Origin: Hyphomicrobiales bacterium
GTDB taxonomy: Bacteria > Pseudomonadota > Alphaproteobacteria > Rhizobiales > Xanthobacteraceae
Assembly: GCA_017304505.1 (NCBI GenBank)
Contig: JAFKKQ010000387.1
Location: 1 to 6,834, forward strand
Reading direction: 5' to 3'
Length of the DNA stretch: 6,834 nt
Each line of letters opens with the position of its first letter. The first letter of the stretch is position 1. Of this stretch, positions 5,478-6,834 are shown in pieces. A model generated the notes under the pieces. That model saw only the letters and a program-made list of their open reading frames with translations. It searched no databases and was not told the origin of the DNA. The translations under genes were made by a program, and so were the position numbers.

Positions 5478-6782
5478 TCACTGTCTGGAAGGCCGCATCT
5501 CCGCCACAAGATCCGCAACGTTCGACCATGAGGGCTTCTTGGAAAAATGACTACGAACGAACGTCACCAGATCAGCGAGCTCGCGGTTGGATAACCCTCC
5601 CCCGAACGCTGGCATAGAGCGGTCGAGTGCGTTTTGCGGCGGTTGAATACCTTTGTCGATGATGCGGATCAGGTTATGCGGATCGGGACCGCTAACGGTG
5701 CTGCTCAACGCAAGCGGCGCCGAGCGTGCGCCAGCGCGGTGGCAATTAGCACAGATGCGAACAAATGTTGCTTCGCCCCGCCCCTCGGCGGTATCAGGCG
5801 TCGTCTGCGCCGATGGTGACGGACCAAATGCGACCTTCTGGGCAAAAGACTTAGCCGCTTTGGTCCGCTCAGCAGCTTGGCTTTGGTCTTGGAAGGAAAG
5901 CACATAAGTGGCGATGGCATTGGCATCGTCCTCGGAAAGCGTACCGAGACTATCGACCACTGCGGTCATGGCACCGGCAGCGACACCATGATCGCCATCC
6001 CAACCATCCAGAAGAAAATTGACGATGGCATTGGCCGTCCACGGCACGGCAGCAGGCGAGGCAGCGTTCAGCGCCGGCGCATGCCAGCCCTCCAGCGTTT
6101 CTCCCGCATAACGCGCGCTGCTACGGCGCTCGGCACCGAAGATGTTTCGCGGCGTGTGGCACGCACCGCAATGGCCGAGACCCTGAACGAGATAAGCGCC
6201 GCGATTCCATTGGTCGTCGCGCGACGGATCGGGCGTGTAGGCACCCGCACGCAGGAACAGGAGATTCCAGCCGGAAACCAGGGTTCGCACATTGAACGGA
6301 AAGGATAACGCGTTCTCCGAACGCGGTGCTGTGACCGGTGGACGCGTCATCAAATACGCATAAATGGCTGCGATATCGTCGTCCTTGATCTTAGTGAAAT
6401 GATCGTAGGGAAAGGCTGGGTAGAGGTAGCTGCCAGACCGGTCAACGCCCTTCCTTAAGGCACGGGTGAAGGCGAGCAACGACCAGGTACCAATGCCGGT
6501 GCTCGTTTCCGGCGTGATGTTGGTCGAAAAGATCGCGCCGAAAGGAGTATCTAGTTTGCGCCCACCAGCGAAGCTCTTGCCGCCCGGCTTGGTATGACAG
6601 AACGCACAGTCGCCGATTGCGACGAGGCTGGCACCCTTGTTGATCGTAGTTTTGTCGAAGGCGCTAGGGGCAATCGGCTTAATAGCTGCAATCTCAGAAT
6701 AGCGGTTCGCCCACGCGTAGAAACCTATGACAACCAGCAGCAGGACGAGAAGAATTGAAATCAAATATCGCATGGCACCCAT
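5478..6782 (-). CDS. Membrane-anchored trihaem cytochrome c, likely electron acceptor of the molybdenum hydroxylase
   Basis: The 434-residue product has one N-terminal hydrophobic helix (about 5-24) that serves as uncleaved anchor or signal, then three cytochrome c domains. Haem sites are CAFCH (59-63), CGACH (205-209) and CANCH (344-348). Probable Met ligands for the second and third haems are Met272 and Met390 (SMPAF). The segment YLYPAFPYDHF (about 119-129) and the helix AAIYAYLMTRPP are typical of the cytochrome subunits of membrane alcohol, gluconate and aldehyde dehydrogenases. This architecture takes electrons from a periplasmic dehydrogenase and passes them to quinone or oxidase. The neighbouring Mo/Fe-S enzyme lacks a FAD subunit and needs such a partner, so they probably work together, although this gene is convergent and needs its own promoter. 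ATG 6782 or ATG 6773 may be the start; neither has a strong ribosome site, and both keep the anchor helix. Confidence 0.92.
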   Translation of the reverse strand: MGAMRYLISILLVLLLVVIGFYAWANRYSEIAAIKPIAPSAFDKTTINKGASLVAIGDCAFCHTKPGGKSFAGGRKLDTPFGAIFSTNITPETSTGIGTWSLLAFTRALRKGVDRSGSYLYPAFPYDHFTKIKDDDIAAIYAYLMTRPPVTAPRSENALSFPFNVRTLVSGWNLLFLRAGAYTPDPSRDDQWNRGAYLVQGLGHCGACHTPRNIFGAERRSSARYAGETLEGWHAPALNAASPAAVPWTANAIVNFLLDGWDGDHGVAAGAMTAVVDSLGTLSEDDANAIATYVLSFQDQSQAAERTKAAKSFAQKVAFGPSPSAQTTPDTAEGRGEATFVRICANCHRAGARSAPLALSSTVSGPDPHNLIRIIDKGIQPPQNALDRSMPAFGGGLSNRELADLVTFVRSHFSKKPSWSNVADLVAEMRPSRQ

Positions 6783-6834
6783 TCGCTCACAGCAACTCGG
6801 ACTACATCGATGCGAAAAATAAAACGCACCTCTA
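6783..6834 (-). other. 5' flank of the cytochrome gene
   Basis: Only 52 bases precede the cytochrome gene before the window ends. They contain an AT-rich tract (read on the minus strand as GTTTTATTTTTCGC) that could be part of a promoter, but the expected -35 side is too close to the edge to judge. No other gene is visible here. Confidence 0.3.

Overview
The window looks like a chromosomal segment of an alphaproteobacterium, most likely a rhizobial-type Hyphomicrobiales. This is inferred from the GC-rich coding regions, the kinds of proteins present and their wording; no rRNA or other phylogenetic marker is here to prove it. There is no tRNA, rRNA, CRISPR array, insertion sequence or phage gene that I can recognise.

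Left part (1 to about 2200) looks like an eroded amide/nitrogen-type locus. On the minus strand lies the N-terminal third of an amidase-signature hydrolase, cut by the window edge. It is preceded by a small unidentified ORF whose stop overlaps the amidase start (TGATG). Divergent from these is a LysR-type regulator of the GcvA class. It is broken: a deletion with frameshift removed the whole DNA-binding helix-turn-helix, while the effector-binding domain is intact. Between the two sits a perfect 11-bp inverted repeat containing a LysR-type T-N11-A box, the likely operator. Further right, about 750 bases hold no convincing gene, only a 44-codon minus-strand relic of a LivH-type branched-chain amino acid/amide ABC permease and an AT-rich stretch (about 37% GC for 2041-2200).

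Right part (about 2200 to 6834) is an intact oxidative module. A doubtful 148-aa ORF leads into a two-gene unit. The first gene is a small two-[2Fe-2S] subunit (149 aa). The second is a Tat-exported molybdenum-cofactor subunit (751 aa) of the isoquinoline 1-oxidoreductase / nicotinate dehydrogenase / membrane aldehyde dehydrogenase branch of the xanthine oxidase family. Facing it across a shared strong hairpin terminator is a membrane-anchored cytochrome c with three CxxCH haem sites. No FAD subunit is present.

The parts fit one chain: the Mo subunit hydroxylates an N-heterocycle or oxidises an aldehyde in the periplasm, electrons pass through the two Fe-S clusters to the trihaem cytochrome c, and from there to the respiratory chain. 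The substrate cannot be read from the sequence. The most notable points are the helix-turn-helix deletion beside a preserved operator, the LivH relic, and the convergent rather than co-transcribed cytochrome partner.
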